NCBI RefSeq assembly: GCF_000518805.1
Contig: NZ_KI912498.1
Location: 10,033-74,032 of the forward strand
Direction: 5' to 3'
Origin: Shewanella waksmanii ATCC BAA-643
Lineage (GTDB): Bacteria > Pseudomonadota > Gammaproteobacteria > Enterobacterales > Shewanellaceae
Length of the DNA: 64,000 nt
The notes beneath the pieces are model-generated. The model was not told the DNA's origin and ran no database searches. It was given only the letters and a program-made list of their open reading frames with translations. The stretch's first letter is position 1. Each line of letters begins with the position of its first letter. The position numbers were made by a program, and so were the translations under genes. Below, piece after piece: positions 34,899 to 44,125 of the stretch.

Positions 34899-36827
34899 AT
34901 GCCTGTAATTACACTTCCTGACGGCAGTAAGCGCGAATTCGCTGATGCTGTTTCTACTTATGATGTTGCTGCTGATATTGGTCCGGGTCTTGCGAAAGCT
35001 TGTATTGCCGGTCGTGTTAATGGCGAACTTAAAGATGCCTGCGATCTCATTGAGACTGATGCTGAACTGGCTATCATTACAGCCAAAGATGAAGAAGGGG
35101 GAGAAATCCTTCGTCACTCTTGTGCGCATCTATTAGGCCACGCTATTAAGCAGTTATGGCCAGAGACTAAGATGGCGATTGGACCTGTTATCGACAATGG
35201 TTTCTATTACGATATCGATTTAGATCATAAACTTACTGATGAAGATATTGTTGCGCTAGAAAAGCGTATGTTGGCTTTAGCTAAAACCAATTACGCAGTA
35301 GACAAAAAGGTAGTGAGCTGGCAAGAAGCGCGCGACACATTTGAAGCGCGCGGTGAAACATACAAGATGGCTATCTTGGATGAAAACATCAGCCAAGATG
35401 ACAAGCCGGCTTTATATCATCATGAAGAATATGTTGATATGTGCCGTGGTCCCCACGTACCTAACATGAAATTCTGTCACCACTTTAAGTTGATGAGCGT
35501 TGCAGGTGCATATTGGCGCGGTAATTCTGACAACAAGATGTTGCAGCGTGTGTACGGTACCGCTTGGGCTGATAAGAAAGCACTTAAGGTTCACCTTAAT
35601 CGTTTAGAAGAAGCCGCTAAGCGCGATCACCGTAAAATTGGTAAGCAGCTCGATCTTTACCATATGCAAGAAGAAGCACCTGGCATGGTGTTTTGGCATA
35701 ATGACGGTTGGAGTCTATTCCTAGGGCTTGAGAAGTTTATTCGCCAGAAGCTTAGCCAGTACACTTATCAAGAAGTGAAAGGCCCATTAATGATGGACCG
35801 TGTACTTTGGGAGCGTTCTGGGCATTGGGATAAATATTCAGAAGCGATGTTTACCACCAATTCAGAAAACCGTGAATACGCGGTTAAGCCGATGAACTGT
35901 CCAGGTCATGTGCAGATCTTTAACCAAGGCCTCAAATCATATCGTGATTTGCCATTACGTATGGCTGAGTTCGGTTGTTGTCACCGTAATGAGCCATCAG
36001 GTTCATTGCATGGTCTAATGCGCGTACGTGGATTCACCCAAGATGATGCCCATGTATTCTGTACCGAAGATCAGGTTCAGCAAGAGGTGAGTGCGTGTAT
36101 CCAGATGGTATATGACACTTATGAAACCTTTGGCTTTAAAGATATCGTTGTCAAACTGTCGACACGCCCAGAAAAGCGTATTGGTGATGATGCGATGTGG
36201 GATCGAGCAGAAGAAGCATTGATGCAGGCACTTAAAGCCAACGACATCGAATATGAAATCTTGCCAGGTGAAGGGGCGTTCTATGGCCCTAAGATTGAAT
36301 TTACTTTGCATGATTGTCTCGATAGAGCGTGGCAGTGTGGTACAGTGCAGCTTGATTATGCATTACCAGGCCGTCTTGGTGCGACTTATGTTGCTGAAGA
36401 CAATAGTCGTCAGACACCTGTGATGATTCACCGTGCGATTCTCGGTTCATTAGAGCGTTTCCTCGGAATTCTAATTGAAGAGTACGCGGGTAAATTCCCA
36501 ACTTGGCTTGCCCCAATGCAAGCAGTTGTGATGAATATCACGGATAAACAGTCTGATTATGTAGACGAAGTGGTCAATTTATTCAAAGATCAGGGAATTC
36601 GTGCGTCGAAAGACTTGAGGAATGAGAAGATTGGCTTTAAAATACGCGAGCACACGTTAAGGCGTGTCCCCTATTTATTGGTCGTAGGTGATCAAGAGAT
36701 GGAAAATAGGGAAGTTGCGGTGCGAACTCGTGACGGTGTTGACTTAGGCAAGATGGGAATCGATGATTTCGCTGCTAAGGTCAAACAACAAATTTCGCTC
36801 CGTAGTCTCAATTTGTTGGAGGATTAG
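34899..36827 (+). CDS. thrS: Threonyl-tRNA synthetase
   Basis: Charges tRNA-Thr. The 642-aa protein has an N-terminal TGS domain (1-60), an editing domain with HSCAHLLGHA, the class II catalytic core (motif 2 around FGCCHRNEPSGSLHGL) and a C-terminal anticodon-binding domain. Zinc ligands are expected near MNCPGH. It begins the thrS-infC-rpmI-rplT cluster. Its last codons contain the ribosome site for infC. Confidence 0.97.
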   Translation: MPVITLPDGSKREFADAVSTYDVAADIGPGLAKACIAGRVNGELKDACDLIETDAELAIITAKDEEGGEILRHSCAHLLGHAIKQLWPETKMAIGPVIDNGFYYDIDLDHKLTDEDIVALEKRMLALAKTNYAVDKKVVSWQEARDTFEARGETYKMAILDENISQDDKPALYHHEEYVDMCRGPHVPNMKFCHHFKLMSVAGAYWRGNSDNKMLQRVYGTAWADKKALKVHLNRLEEAAKRDHRKIGKQLDLYHMQEEAPGMVFWHNDGWSLFLGLEKFIRQKLSQYTYQEVKGPLMMDRVLWERSGHWDKYSEAMFTTNSENREYAVKPMNCPGHVQIFNQGLKSYRDLPLRMAEFGCCHRNEPSGSLHGLMRVRGFTQDDAHVFCTEDQVQQEVSACIQMVYDTYETFGFKDIVVKLSTRPEKRIGDDAMWDRAEEALMQALKANDIEYEILPGEGAFYGPKIEFTLHDCLDRAWQCGTVQLDYALPGRLGATYVAEDNSRQTPVMIHRAILGSLERFLGILIEEYAGKFPTWLAPMQAVVMNITDKQSDYVDEVVNLFKDQGIRASKDLRNEKIGFKIREHTLRRVPYLLVVGDQEMENREVAVRTRDGVDLGKMGIDDFAAKVKQQISLRSLNLLED

Positions 36828-36830
36828 GTC

Positions 36831-37373
36831 ATAAAGATCAAAAAAACAGCAGGACGCCAGGCGGCTGCAAATAGAATTAACGAACTTATTACCGGCGTAT
36901 CAGAAGTACGTTTGAACGGTTTAGACGGTGAAGCTATTGGTATTTTAAGCATTAGGGAAGCACAAGATCTAGCTGATGAAGCTGGTGTTGATCTTGTTGA
37001 GATTAGCCCAAATGCTGAGCCACCTGTATGTCGCATAATGGACTACGGAAAGTTCCTTTTTGATAAGGCTAAAGCCCAAAAGGAACAAAAGAAGAAGCAG
37101 AAACAGATACAGGTGAAGGAAGTTAAATTCCGTCCCGGTACTGATGAAAACGACTATCAGGTAAAACTACGCAACCTGAAGCGTTTTCTTGATGACGGCG
37201 ACAAAGCGAAAGTAACGCTGCGTTTCCGTGGTCGTGAGATGGCTCACCAGAGTCTTGGTATGAATCTTTTGAATCGTATTAAAGATGATTTGGTTGAGTT
37301 AGCAGTCGTGGAGTCTTTCCCTAAAATGGAAGGTCGCCAAGCTGTTATGGTTCTTGCGCCGAAAAAGAAATAG
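36831..37373 (+). CDS. infC: Translation initiation factor IF-3 (AUA start)
   Basis: IF-3 binds the 30S subunit and rejects non-canonical start codons. The reading frame joins thrS in the same phase after its TAG at 36825-36827, so the start must lie downstream of that. With ATA at 36831 the protein is 180 aa and begins MKIKKTAGRQAAANRIN, aligning with the E. coli start MKGGKRVQTARPNRIN. GGAGGA lies seven bases upstream. The first standard start codon (TTG at 36912) would delete 27 conserved N-terminal residues. E. coli infC uses AUU and is autoregulated through it; AUA would allow the same logic. The conserved core NAEPPVCRIMDYGKF and GREMAHQ is intact. Confidence 0.93.
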   Translation: MKIKKTAGRQAAANRINELITGVSEVRLNGLDGEAIGILSIREAQDLADEAGVDLVEISPNAEPPVCRIMDYGKFLFDKAKAQKEQKKKQKQIQVKEVKFRPGTDENDYQVKLRNLKRFLDDGDKAKVTLRFRGREMAHQSLGMNLLNRIKDDLVELAVVESFPKMEGRQAVMVLAPKKK

Positions 37374-37391
37374 TAGGGCAACCAGAAAAGT

Positions 37392-37417
37392 AGCAGGGGT
37401 CTGTTAAGGTCTCTGCT
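37392..37417 (+). promoter_or_regulatory. Hairpin in the infC-rpmI leader, candidate L20 control element
   Basis: AGCAGGGG and TCTCTGCT can pair with G-U steps around a 10-nt loop, 43 bp before the rpmI ATG. In E. coli ribosomal protein L20 binds this leader and represses rpmI-rplT translation. Position supports a similar role, but the fold here was drawn by eye. Confidence 0.35.
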
Positions 37418-37459
37418 CGCCTTGCGTTTTATTAATTGTCCCAATGCGGAGTTTTAGCA

Positions 37460-37654
37460 ATGCCTAAAATGAAAACAGACAAGGGTGTACAAAAGCGTTT
37501 TAAGAAAACCGCTAATGGTTTCAAGCGCAAACAAGCCCATTTACGTCATATTTTGACCAAGAAGAGCACTAAGCGTAAACGTCACTTACGTGCTAAATGT
37601 TTAGTTGCAAAGTCTGATGTGCCAGCAATCGCACGTCAACTACCATACGCTTAA
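37460..37654 (+). CDS. rpmI: 50S ribosomal protein L35
   Basis: A 64-aa basic ribosomal protein starting MPKMKTDKGVQKRF. GCGGAG lies nine bases before the ATG. Upstream in-frame residues are not part of L35. It is followed 18 bp later by rplT, with which it is co-translated. Confidence 0.95.
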   Translation: MPKMKTDKGVQKRFKKTANGFKRKQAHLRHILTKKSTKRKRHLRAKCLVAKSDVPAIARQLPYA

Positions 37655-37672
37655 TTAGAGGAGTAAAGAACA

Positions 37673-38032
37673 ATGCCTAGAGTTAAGCGTGGTGTAACCG
37701 CTCGTGCTCGTCACAAGAAAGTACTTAAATTAGCCAAAGGTTATTACGGAGCTCGTAGCCGTACTTACCGCGTTGCAGTTCAAGCTGTAACTAAAGCTGG
37801 TCAATATGCTTACCGTGACCGTCGTCAGAAGAAACGTCAATTCCGTCAACTTTGGATTGCACGTATCAATGCGGCTTCTCGTCAAAATGGTCTGTCTTAC
37901 AGCCGTTTCATTAACGGTCTGAAAAAGGCGTCTATCGAAATCGATCGTAAGATTTTGGCAGATATCGCTGTATTCGACAAAGTTGTATTTGCAACTTTAG
38001 TTGAAAAAGCAAAAGAAGCACTAGCTAAGTAA
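37673..38032 (+). CDS. rplT: 50S ribosomal protein L20
   Basis: A 119-aa protein with the typical L20 start PRVKRGVTARARHKK and the GARSRTYRVA motif. L20 acts in early 50S assembly and represses its own operon in E. coli. It is the last gene before a strong terminator; pheST does not follow as it does in E. coli. Confidence 0.97.
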   Translation: MPRVKRGVTARARHKKVLKLAKGYYGARSRTYRVAVQAVTKAGQYAYRDRRQKKRQFRQLWIARINAASRQNGLSYSRFINGLKKASIEIDRKILADIAVFDKVVFATLVEKAKEALAK

Positions 38033-38052
38033 TTAGTTAATGTGACTGATTT

Positions 38053-38081
38053 AAAAAAGGGACCTCAGGGTCCCTTTTTTT
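38053..38081 (+). terminator. Terminator of thrS-infC-rpmI-rplT
   Basis: GGGACC, loop TCAG, GGTCCC, followed by seven T, with an A-run before. It lies 26 bp after the rplT stop. Confidence 0.9.
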
Positions 38082-38097
38082 GTGCCAGATACCTGTA

Positions 38098-38362
38098 ATA
38101 CCAATCAGTATAAGAATTTGATCTACTCAGCGCGCTTTTGGCAAACTAATTCAAGGCGAATAACTGAAACAATGGTTGCTCCCTTGTGAGGTTATTCAAC
38201 GCAGAAGTAGGCAGCCTAAAACGCGCCAGAATGGCGAGTTTTAGCGATTCTGATGCTGTGTTAACGAGCTTAACCGTAGAATAACTATGCTCTTCACTCG
38301 TTGCCTTGCCTCAGAACCGCTAAACTCTCGCTGAGTGACTAAATGTTTATACTGATTGGTAT
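38098..38362. mobile_element. MITE-like element with 16-bp perfect terminal inverted repeats
   Basis: ATACCAATCAGTATAA (38098-38113) and its exact complement TTATACTGATTGGTAT (38347-38362) bound a 265-bp segment with no coding frame. Beyond the 16 bp the ends continue as an imperfect inverted repeat to about 36 bp, including CTCAGCG near 38131 and its complement near 38328. Short terminal-inverted-repeat elements of this kind are dispersed in marine gammaproteobacteria. It sits between the rplT and trxB terminators. No target duplication beyond TA is evident. Confidence 0.75.
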
Positions 38363-38386
38363 AAATAGCGTTAATAAATGCAGGGT

Positions 38387-38418
38387 AAAAAAAAGCAGGC
38401 CTTAAGCCTGCTTTTTTA
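38387..38418 (-). terminator. Terminator after trxB
   Basis: GCAGGC, loop CTTAA, GCCTGC, with A-run and T-run on both sides. It lies 13 bp after the trxB stop on the minus strand and could act in both directions. Confidence 0.85.
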
Positions 38419-38430
38419 TTTTGGCAATAG

Positions 38431-39381
38431 TTATTGCGCGTCTAAGAAGCGTTCTGCATCAAGCGCTGCCATACAACCGGTACCAGCAGAGGTAATTGCT
38501 TGACGATAATGTTGATCCATTACATCGCCTGCTGCAAATACACCTTCAATGCTTGTTTGGGTTGCGTTACCGTCTAAACCACTTTGTACTTTAATGTAGC
38601 CATGGTTCATCTCTAACTGGCCTTCAAACATTTGTGTATTAGGTTTATGACCAATAGCAACAAAGACACCCATTACATCAATTTCTTTGATGCTGTCATC
38701 TTTAGTGCTCTTCATCTTAAGCCCTGTAACGCCCATGTCATCACCAACAACTTCATCTAAGGTATTGTCTAGGTGAAGGATGATATTGCCATTAGCCACT
38801 TTATCCATCAGGCGTTTAGTGAGGATTTTTTCACTACGGAAAGTATCACGACGGTGAATAAGGTGAACTTCTGAAGCGATATTGCTTAAATAAAGTGCTT
38901 CTTCTACCGCGGTATTACCACCACCAATAACAGCCACTTTTTGGTTGCGATAAAAGAAACCGTCGCAAGTAGCACAGGCAGACACACCTTTACCTTTAAA
39001 CGCTTCTTCTGAGTCTAGGCCAAGATACATCGCAGACGCGCCAGTTGAAATGATTAGCGCATCGCAAGTGTACTCGCCACTATCGCCTTTCAATTGAAAA
39101 GGGCGCTGTTGAAGATTAACTTCATTGATGTGGTCAAATAAGATCTCAGTTTCAAATTTTTCGGCATGCTTTTGCATACGCTCCATCAGCGCTGGACCGG
39201 TAAGATCTTCTGCATCGCCTGGCCAGTTTTCTACTTCAGTGGTGGTAGTTAATTGACCACCTTGCTGAATACCTGTGATTAAAACAGGCTTTAAATTGGC
39301 TCGTGCAGCATAGACCGCAGCAGTATAACCTGCTGGGCCAGAGCCCAAAATTAGTAAATTACAATGTCTTGCTTGGCTCAT
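38431..39381 (-). CDS. trxB: Thioredoxin reductase
   Basis: Transfers electrons from NADPH through FAD to thioredoxin. The 316-aa protein has the FAD site GSGPAGYTAAVYAARA, the redox motif CATC near residue 136, the NADPH site GGGNTAVEEAL and the late FAD motif AAGDV. It is separated from lrp by ald in this genome; in E. coli trxB and lrp are neighbours. Confidence 0.97.
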   Translation of the reverse strand: MSQARHCNLLILGSGPAGYTAAVYAARANLKPVLITGIQQGGQLTTTTEVENWPGDAEDLTGPALMERMQKHAEKFETEILFDHINEVNLQQRPFQLKGDSGEYTCDALIISTGASAMYLGLDSEEAFKGKGVSACATCDGFFYRNQKVAVIGGGNTAVEEALYLSNIASEVHLIHRRDTFRSEKILTKRLMDKVANGNIILHLDNTLDEVVGDDMGVTGLKMKSTKDDSIKEIDVMGVFVAIGHKPNTQMFEGQLEMNHGYIKVQSGLDGNATQTSIEGVFAAGDVMDQHYRQAITSAGTGCMAALDAERFLDAQ

Positions 39382-39524
39382 TATTTTCTCCGTGCCTTTA
39401 GCGAATTGCAGCGATTGTAGGAAATTTAGCTGGAACGGTAAAGACTTGGCTTTAGATTCTTTTAGATTAAGCTAATCGAAAAAAGGGAGCATGATGCTCC
39501 CTTTAAATCTGAATTATTATTGCA

Positions 39525-40640
39525 TTAGTTTAGCAAGACTGTTGGCTCAACAAATTCAAAGTCTAGTGCTTCAGCAACTTCTTTACAGGTTACTTTACCG
39601 TGCATGACGTTCAAGCCATTTAGCAGGTGCTTGTCAGCCAATAGTGCTTTACGGTAACCAAGATCCGCTAACTTAATGATATAAGGTAGGGTGGCATTGT
39701 TTAGTGCAAATGTTGAGGTACGTGCTACTGCACCTGGCATGTTAGCAACACAATAGTGAACAACATCATCAACAATATAAGTTGGGTCTTGGTGAGTCGT
39801 TGCATGTGAGGTTTCAATACAACCACCTTGATCGATTGCCACATCGACAATCGCAGAGCCTGGCTTCATGCTAGCAATATGCTGTTTGGTTACCAGTTTA
39901 GGCGCTGCTGCACCTGGAACTAATACACCGCCAATGACCAAGTCAGCTTCAAGTACATGTTTCTCAATAGCATCAGCAGTTGAATAAATCGCTTTTACTT
40001 TGTTGTCGAACTGGGCGTTCAAACGACGTAACGCGTCAATGCTGCGATCTAGGATAACAACATCAGCGCCAAGGCCTACTGCCATTTGTGCGGCGTTTGT
40101 GCCCACCATACCGCCACCAATGATGACAACTTTTGCAGGTTCAACACCCGGTACGCCACCTAGTAGCATGCCGCGTCCGCCAACAGACTTTTCTAGTGCC
40201 ATGGCACCAGCTTGAATAGACATGCGGCCGGCAACTTCAGACATAGGTGCAAGTAGGGGAAGGGCACCACGGTCGTCTGTTACTGTTTCATAAGCGATAC
40301 ACACTGCACCGCTTTTAATCAAATCTTCTGTTTGAGGTAGATCAGGCGCTAAATGAAGGTAGGTAAATAACAGTTGGTCTTCACGCAACATAGCACGTTC
40401 AACTGCTTGAGGTTCTTTTACCTTTACGATCATTTCTGATTTAGCGAATACTTCAGCGGCCGTATCTAAAATCACTGCACCGACATTGATATAATCTTGG
40501 TCACTAAATCCGATGCCTGAACCTGCACTGGTTTCTACAAACACGTCATGACCCTTGGCGGTCAGTTCACGTACGCTTGATGGAACCATGCCAACACGAT
40601 ATTCGTGGTTTTTGATTTCTTTAGGTACACCAATTATCAT
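39525..40640 (-). CDS. ald: Alanine dehydrogenase
   Basis: Interconverts L-alanine and pyruvate with NAD. The 371-aa protein begins MIIGVPKEIKNHEYRVG, the usual Ald start, with GAGG seven bases upstream of the ATG at 40640. The NAD motif VVIIGGGMVG lies mid-protein and the C-terminal MPGAVARTSTFAL is conserved. It is divergent from lrp, and Lrp-type regulators commonly control ald, so Lrp control is likely. No clear operator was identified in the AT-rich 180-bp space. Confidence 0.94.
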   Translation of the reverse strand: MIIGVPKEIKNHEYRVGMVPSSVRELTAKGHDVFVETSAGSGIGFSDQDYINVGAVILDTAAEVFAKSEMIVKVKEPQAVERAMLREDQLLFTYLHLAPDLPQTEDLIKSGAVCIAYETVTDDRGALPLLAPMSEVAGRMSIQAGAMALEKSVGGRGMLLGGVPGVEPAKVVIIGGGMVGTNAAQMAVGLGADVVILDRSIDALRRLNAQFDNKVKAIYSTADAIEKHVLEADLVIGGVLVPGAAAPKLVTKQHIASMKPGSAIVDVAIDQGGCIETSHATTHQDPTYIVDDVVHYCVANMPGAVARTSTFALNNATLPYIIKLADLGYRKALLADKHLLNGLNVMHGKVTCKEVAEALDFEFVEPTVLLN

Positions 40641-40820
40641 CTTCAAGCCTCAAATTGCATAAAAACCCATGATTTGTGGGTCAAATTGTTATTTTGTCGT
40701 GTCCTGAACGTGATTGTTTCAGGGAAATCTAGTATAGTATCAGTTCAGCAGTTAATGCTGCTGAAGTTTTGACATACGTAGCAATAAATATTGTTTTAGT
40801 GATAAAACAAGGTTAATAAT

Positions 40821-41324
40821 ATGGTTAATAATAAAAAGAGTCCTATAAAAGACTTAGATCGTATAGATCGTAACATACTTAATGAATTGCAAATTGATGG
40901 TCGCATTTCAAATGTTGAACTTTCAAAGCGTGTAGGTCTTAGTCCTACACCTTGTTTGGAAAGGGTTAAAAGACTTGAAAAACAAGGGTATATCAACGGT
41001 TATACTGCACTAGTGAATCCGCATTTTCTTGGCGCTTCACTGTTAGTATTTGTTGAAATTACGCTTAATCGTGATACATCAGAAGTGTTTGATAAGTTCA
41101 ATCGCGCAGTTCAGTTACTTGATGACATTCAAGAGTGTCATCTTGTATCAGGCGACTTCGACTACTTGTTGAAGACTCGAGTATCTGACATGTCAGCATA
41201 CCGTCGCCTTTTGGGTGAAACGTTACTAAAATTACCTTCTGTCTCCGATACCCGTACCTACGTGGTAATGGAGGAAGTTAAGCAAACTAATAAAGTCGCG
41301 ATCAATGTGACCTTAGAATCTTAA
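40821..41324 (+). CDS. lrp: Leucine-responsive regulatory protein
   Basis: A 167-aa Lrp/AsnC regulator. The N-terminal helix-turn-helix covers LDRIDRNILNELQIDGRISNVELSK-type residues 12-60, followed by SPTPCLERVKRLE and a C-terminal RAM effector domain (HLVSGDFDYLLKTRV). The sequence and the position before ftsK match the global regulator Lrp rather than a paralogue. It is divergent from ald. Confidence 0.93.
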   Translation: MVNNKKSPIKDLDRIDRNILNELQIDGRISNVELSKRVGLSPTPCLERVKRLEKQGYINGYTALVNPHFLGASLLVFVEITLNRDTSEVFDKFNRAVQLLDDIQECHLVSGDFDYLLKTRVSDMSAYRRLLGETLLKLPSVSDTRTYVVMEEVKQTNKVAINVTLES

Positions 41325-41341
41325 CTTTCTTTTGTAGTAAT

Positions 41342-41369
41342 AAAAGGAACCTATAGGGTTCCTTTTTTT
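41342..41369 (+). terminator. Terminator after lrp
   Basis: AGGAACC, a 5-nt loop and GGTTCCT, followed by seven T. It lies 17 bp after the lrp stop, separating lrp from ftsK. Confidence 0.9.
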
Positions 41370-41522
41370 ATGCCTGTCAGTAGCTTGCTTACATTGTGTG
41401 TTTTATCTGCAACTGCCTAAAAATAGCCATTAATTGTGATTAACAAAAGCTAAATCGCTGCACATCTTAAGGCTTTTTTGGTATCTTTAGCCTACCTGTC
41501 ATTTATTTACTATGGTTTTCGT

Positions 41523-44087
41523 TTGTCTAAGGGAAATAGTGTTAAAACCTTGAGCGGAGTGCAACGCCTACTCGAAGGCGGCCTTATTCTGTGCTGCATG
41601 CTCGCGACCTATGTTTTGTTGGCATTAAGTAGTTTCCATTCGTCAGACCCAGGCTGGAGTCAGTCTAATTTTGATGGGGACATACAAAATGTCACAGGTG
41701 CGGTGGGTGCATGGATGGCAGACGTACTATTTTACATGTTTGGCTATACCGCTTATATCATTCCAGTCATTATGGCGCTTACGGGTTGGTTACTGTTTAA
41801 ACGTACTCATAAGTTATTGGAAATTGATTATTTTTCAGTGGGCTTAAGGCTTATTGGTTTCTTGCTCATCATTTTCAGCCTTGCGGCGCTTGCCAGTATG
41901 AATGCCAATGATATATACGCATTTTCAGCCGGTGGTGTGTGTGGTGATGTCATAGGCAAGGCCATGCTGCCGTATTTTAACCAGCTAGGGACAACTTTAT
42001 TGCTGCTGTGTTTTGTCGGAGCAGGCTTCACTTTATTAACCGGTGTGAGCTGGCTAACTGTGGTAGAACTTACCGGCTTTGGCACCATATGGCTTATTAA
42101 ATCCATTATTGCATTACCTAAGAAGTTAAATCACGACGAGGAAACGGAAGATACTCGCGGATTTATGTCTGTAGTCGATAAGTTCAAAGAAAAACGCGAA
42201 CAACGCAAACTAGAAAAAGCGGCAGCCGAGCTCGACTATTCAGAGCAAGATGATGAACAAGCGCGTGACGAGCAAGAACATGGCGACATTAACGGCGAAA
42301 ATGCCGTGGATGTTGACAACTTCACTCGGGGTCGACGTGCAGAGCCTACCCTTAATCATGACGATATTGTGCCTTTTAGCGCCAATGAGCCTGACGCTGA
42401 AAGCGTAGAAACTCAGGTTGCGGTTACTACCGATACAGACGATGACACCATCGATTTTGACTCGCAGCAATCAAGTGGGGCACTTAGCGTCGCTAAACCG
42501 GCAAAAGATAAGCAAAATGACAGTGCAAAAATAGTCGACGGCATTGTCGTGCTGCCAGGTAGCGACAGTGAAGTGCCAGTTAAGCCCGTTACGCCTCTAC
42601 CAGAAATATCGCTTTTAGATGTGCCTAATCGTAAGAGTAATCCGATTAGCCAAGAAGAGTTGGATCAAGTCGCGCGGTTAGTCGAAGTCAAACTGGCAGA
42701 CTTCAATATTGTGGCCAAAGTGGTGGGGGTATTTCCAGGTCCGGTGGTAACCCGCTTTGAGCTAGAACTCGCGCCAGGTGTTAAGGCCTCAAAAATCACC
42801 AATTTATCAAAAGATCTCGCCCGCTCACTGCTAGCAGAAAGCGTGCGCGTGGTTGAAGTGATTCCCGGTAAGGCATACGTCGGTTTAGAGTTACCCAATA
42901 AATTCCGAGAAACGGTATTTATGCGCGATGTTTTAGATAGCCAGGCATTCGCTGATCATCCCTCACACTTAAGTATGGTATTGGGACAAGATATCGCCGG
43001 TGAGCCGGTAGTGGTCGATCTGGGCAAAATGCCACATTTACTGGTAGCCGGTACTACTGGCTCGGGTAAATCCGTGGGCGTCAATGTCATGATCACCAGT
43101 TTGTTGTATAAGTCCGGACCCGATGATGTTCGATTTATCATGATCGATCCCAAGATGCTTGAATTATCGGTTTATGAAGGGATACCGCACCTATTATGTG
43201 AAGTGGTGACCGACATGAAAGAAGCGGCGAACTCGCTGCGTTGGTGTGTGGGTGAGATGGAACGGCGTTACAAGCTAATGTCGGCGCTAGGTGTGCGTAA
43301 TCTTAAAGGCTATAACGCCAAAATTAAGCAAGCTAAAGATAATGGCGAAGTGATCACCGATCCGCTTTGGCGAGCTAGCGATGGTATGGAAGAAACCGCA
43401 CCAGAGTTAGATAAGCTGCCATCAATTGTGGTAATTGTTGATGAGTTTGCCGACATGATGATGATTGTGGGTAAGAAGGTAGAAGAGCTTATTGCACGTA
43501 TAGCCCAGAAAGCCCGTGCGGCAGGCATACATCTTATCTTGGCGACCCAGCGTCCCTCTGTTGACGTGATTACCGGTTTGATTAAAGCCAATATTCCTAC
43601 ACGTATGGCGTTTCAAGTATCCTCTCGTATTGACTCTAGAACTATTTTAGATCAACAAGGTGCAGAAACCTTGTTAGGTATGGGTGATATGCTTTATTTG
43701 CCACCGGGAACTAGCGTTCCTATCCGTGTCCATGGCGCATTTATTGATGACCATGAAGTACATGCCGTTGTCGCTGATTGGCATGCACGTGGCAAACCGC
43801 AGTATATCGATGAGATTTTGCAAGGTAGTGCAGAAGGTGAGCAAGTGCTGCTACCCGGTGAGGCGCCAGTATCAGATGAAGACACCGACGCGCTCTATGA
43901 TGAAGCGGTGGCATTTGTTACCGAAACCCGTCGAGGTTCGATTTCTAGTGTGCAACGTAAGTTCAAGATTGGTTATAACCGCGCGGCGCGGATCATAGAG
44001 CAAATGGAAGCTGCGGGTGTGGTAAGTCCTCAAGGGCATAACGGTAACCGAGAGGTACTCGCGCCTCCGCCACCAAAAGACTTCTAA
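41523..44087 (+). CDS. ftsK: DNA translocase FtsK
   Basis: FtsK anchors at the division septum and pumps chromosome DNA toward dif, activating XerCD. The protein (about 854 aa) has four N-terminal membrane segments (residues 15-190), an acidic linker (about 215-370), and the RecA-like motor with Walker A GTTGSGKS and Walker B IVVIVDEFADMM. A C-terminal gamma winged-helix domain reads KOPS (SISSVQRKFKIGYNRAARIIEQME). The start is uncertain. TTG at 41523 gives a product starting SKGNSVKTLSG as in relatives, and another TTG lies 45 nt upstream. Neither has a strong ribosome site. Confidence 0.93.
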   Translation: MSKGNSVKTLSGVQRLLEGGLILCCMLATYVLLALSSFHSSDPGWSQSNFDGDIQNVTGAVGAWMADVLFYMFGYTAYIIPVIMALTGWLLFKRTHKLLEIDYFSVGLRLIGFLLIIFSLAALASMNANDIYAFSAGGVCGDVIGKAMLPYFNQLGTTLLLLCFVGAGFTLLTGVSWLTVVELTGFGTIWLIKSIIALPKKLNHDEETEDTRGFMSVVDKFKEKREQRKLEKAAAELDYSEQDDEQARDEQEHGDINGENAVDVDNFTRGRRAEPTLNHDDIVPFSANEPDAESVETQVAVTTDTDDDTIDFDSQQSSGALSVAKPAKDKQNDSAKIVDGIVVLPGSDSEVPVKPVTPLPEISLLDVPNRKSNPISQEELDQVARLVEVKLADFNIVAKVVGVFPGPVVTRFELELAPGVKASKITNLSKDLARSLLAESVRVVEVIPGKAYVGLELPNKFRETVFMRDVLDSQAFADHPSHLSMVLGQDIAGEPVVVDLGKMPHLLVAGTTGSGKSVGVNVMITSLLYKSGPDDVRFIMIDPKMLELSVYEGIPHLLCEVVTDMKEAANSLRWCVGEMERRYKLMSALGVRNLKGYNAKIKQAKDNGEVITDPLWRASDGMEETAPELDKLPSIVVIVDEFADMMMIVGKKVEELIARIAQKARAAGIHLILATQRPSVDVITGLIKANIPTRMAFQVSSRIDSRTILDQQGAETLLGMGDMLYLPPGTSVPIRVHGAFIDDHEVHAVVADWHARGKPQYIDEILQGSAEGEQVLLPGEAPVSDEDTDALYDEAVAFVTETRRGSISSVQRKFKIGYNRAARIIEQMEAAGVVSPQGHNGNREVLAPPPPKDF

Positions 44088-44125
44088 TGAATTTAAACGG
44101 CACTCAGTGCTACCAAGGAACCAAC

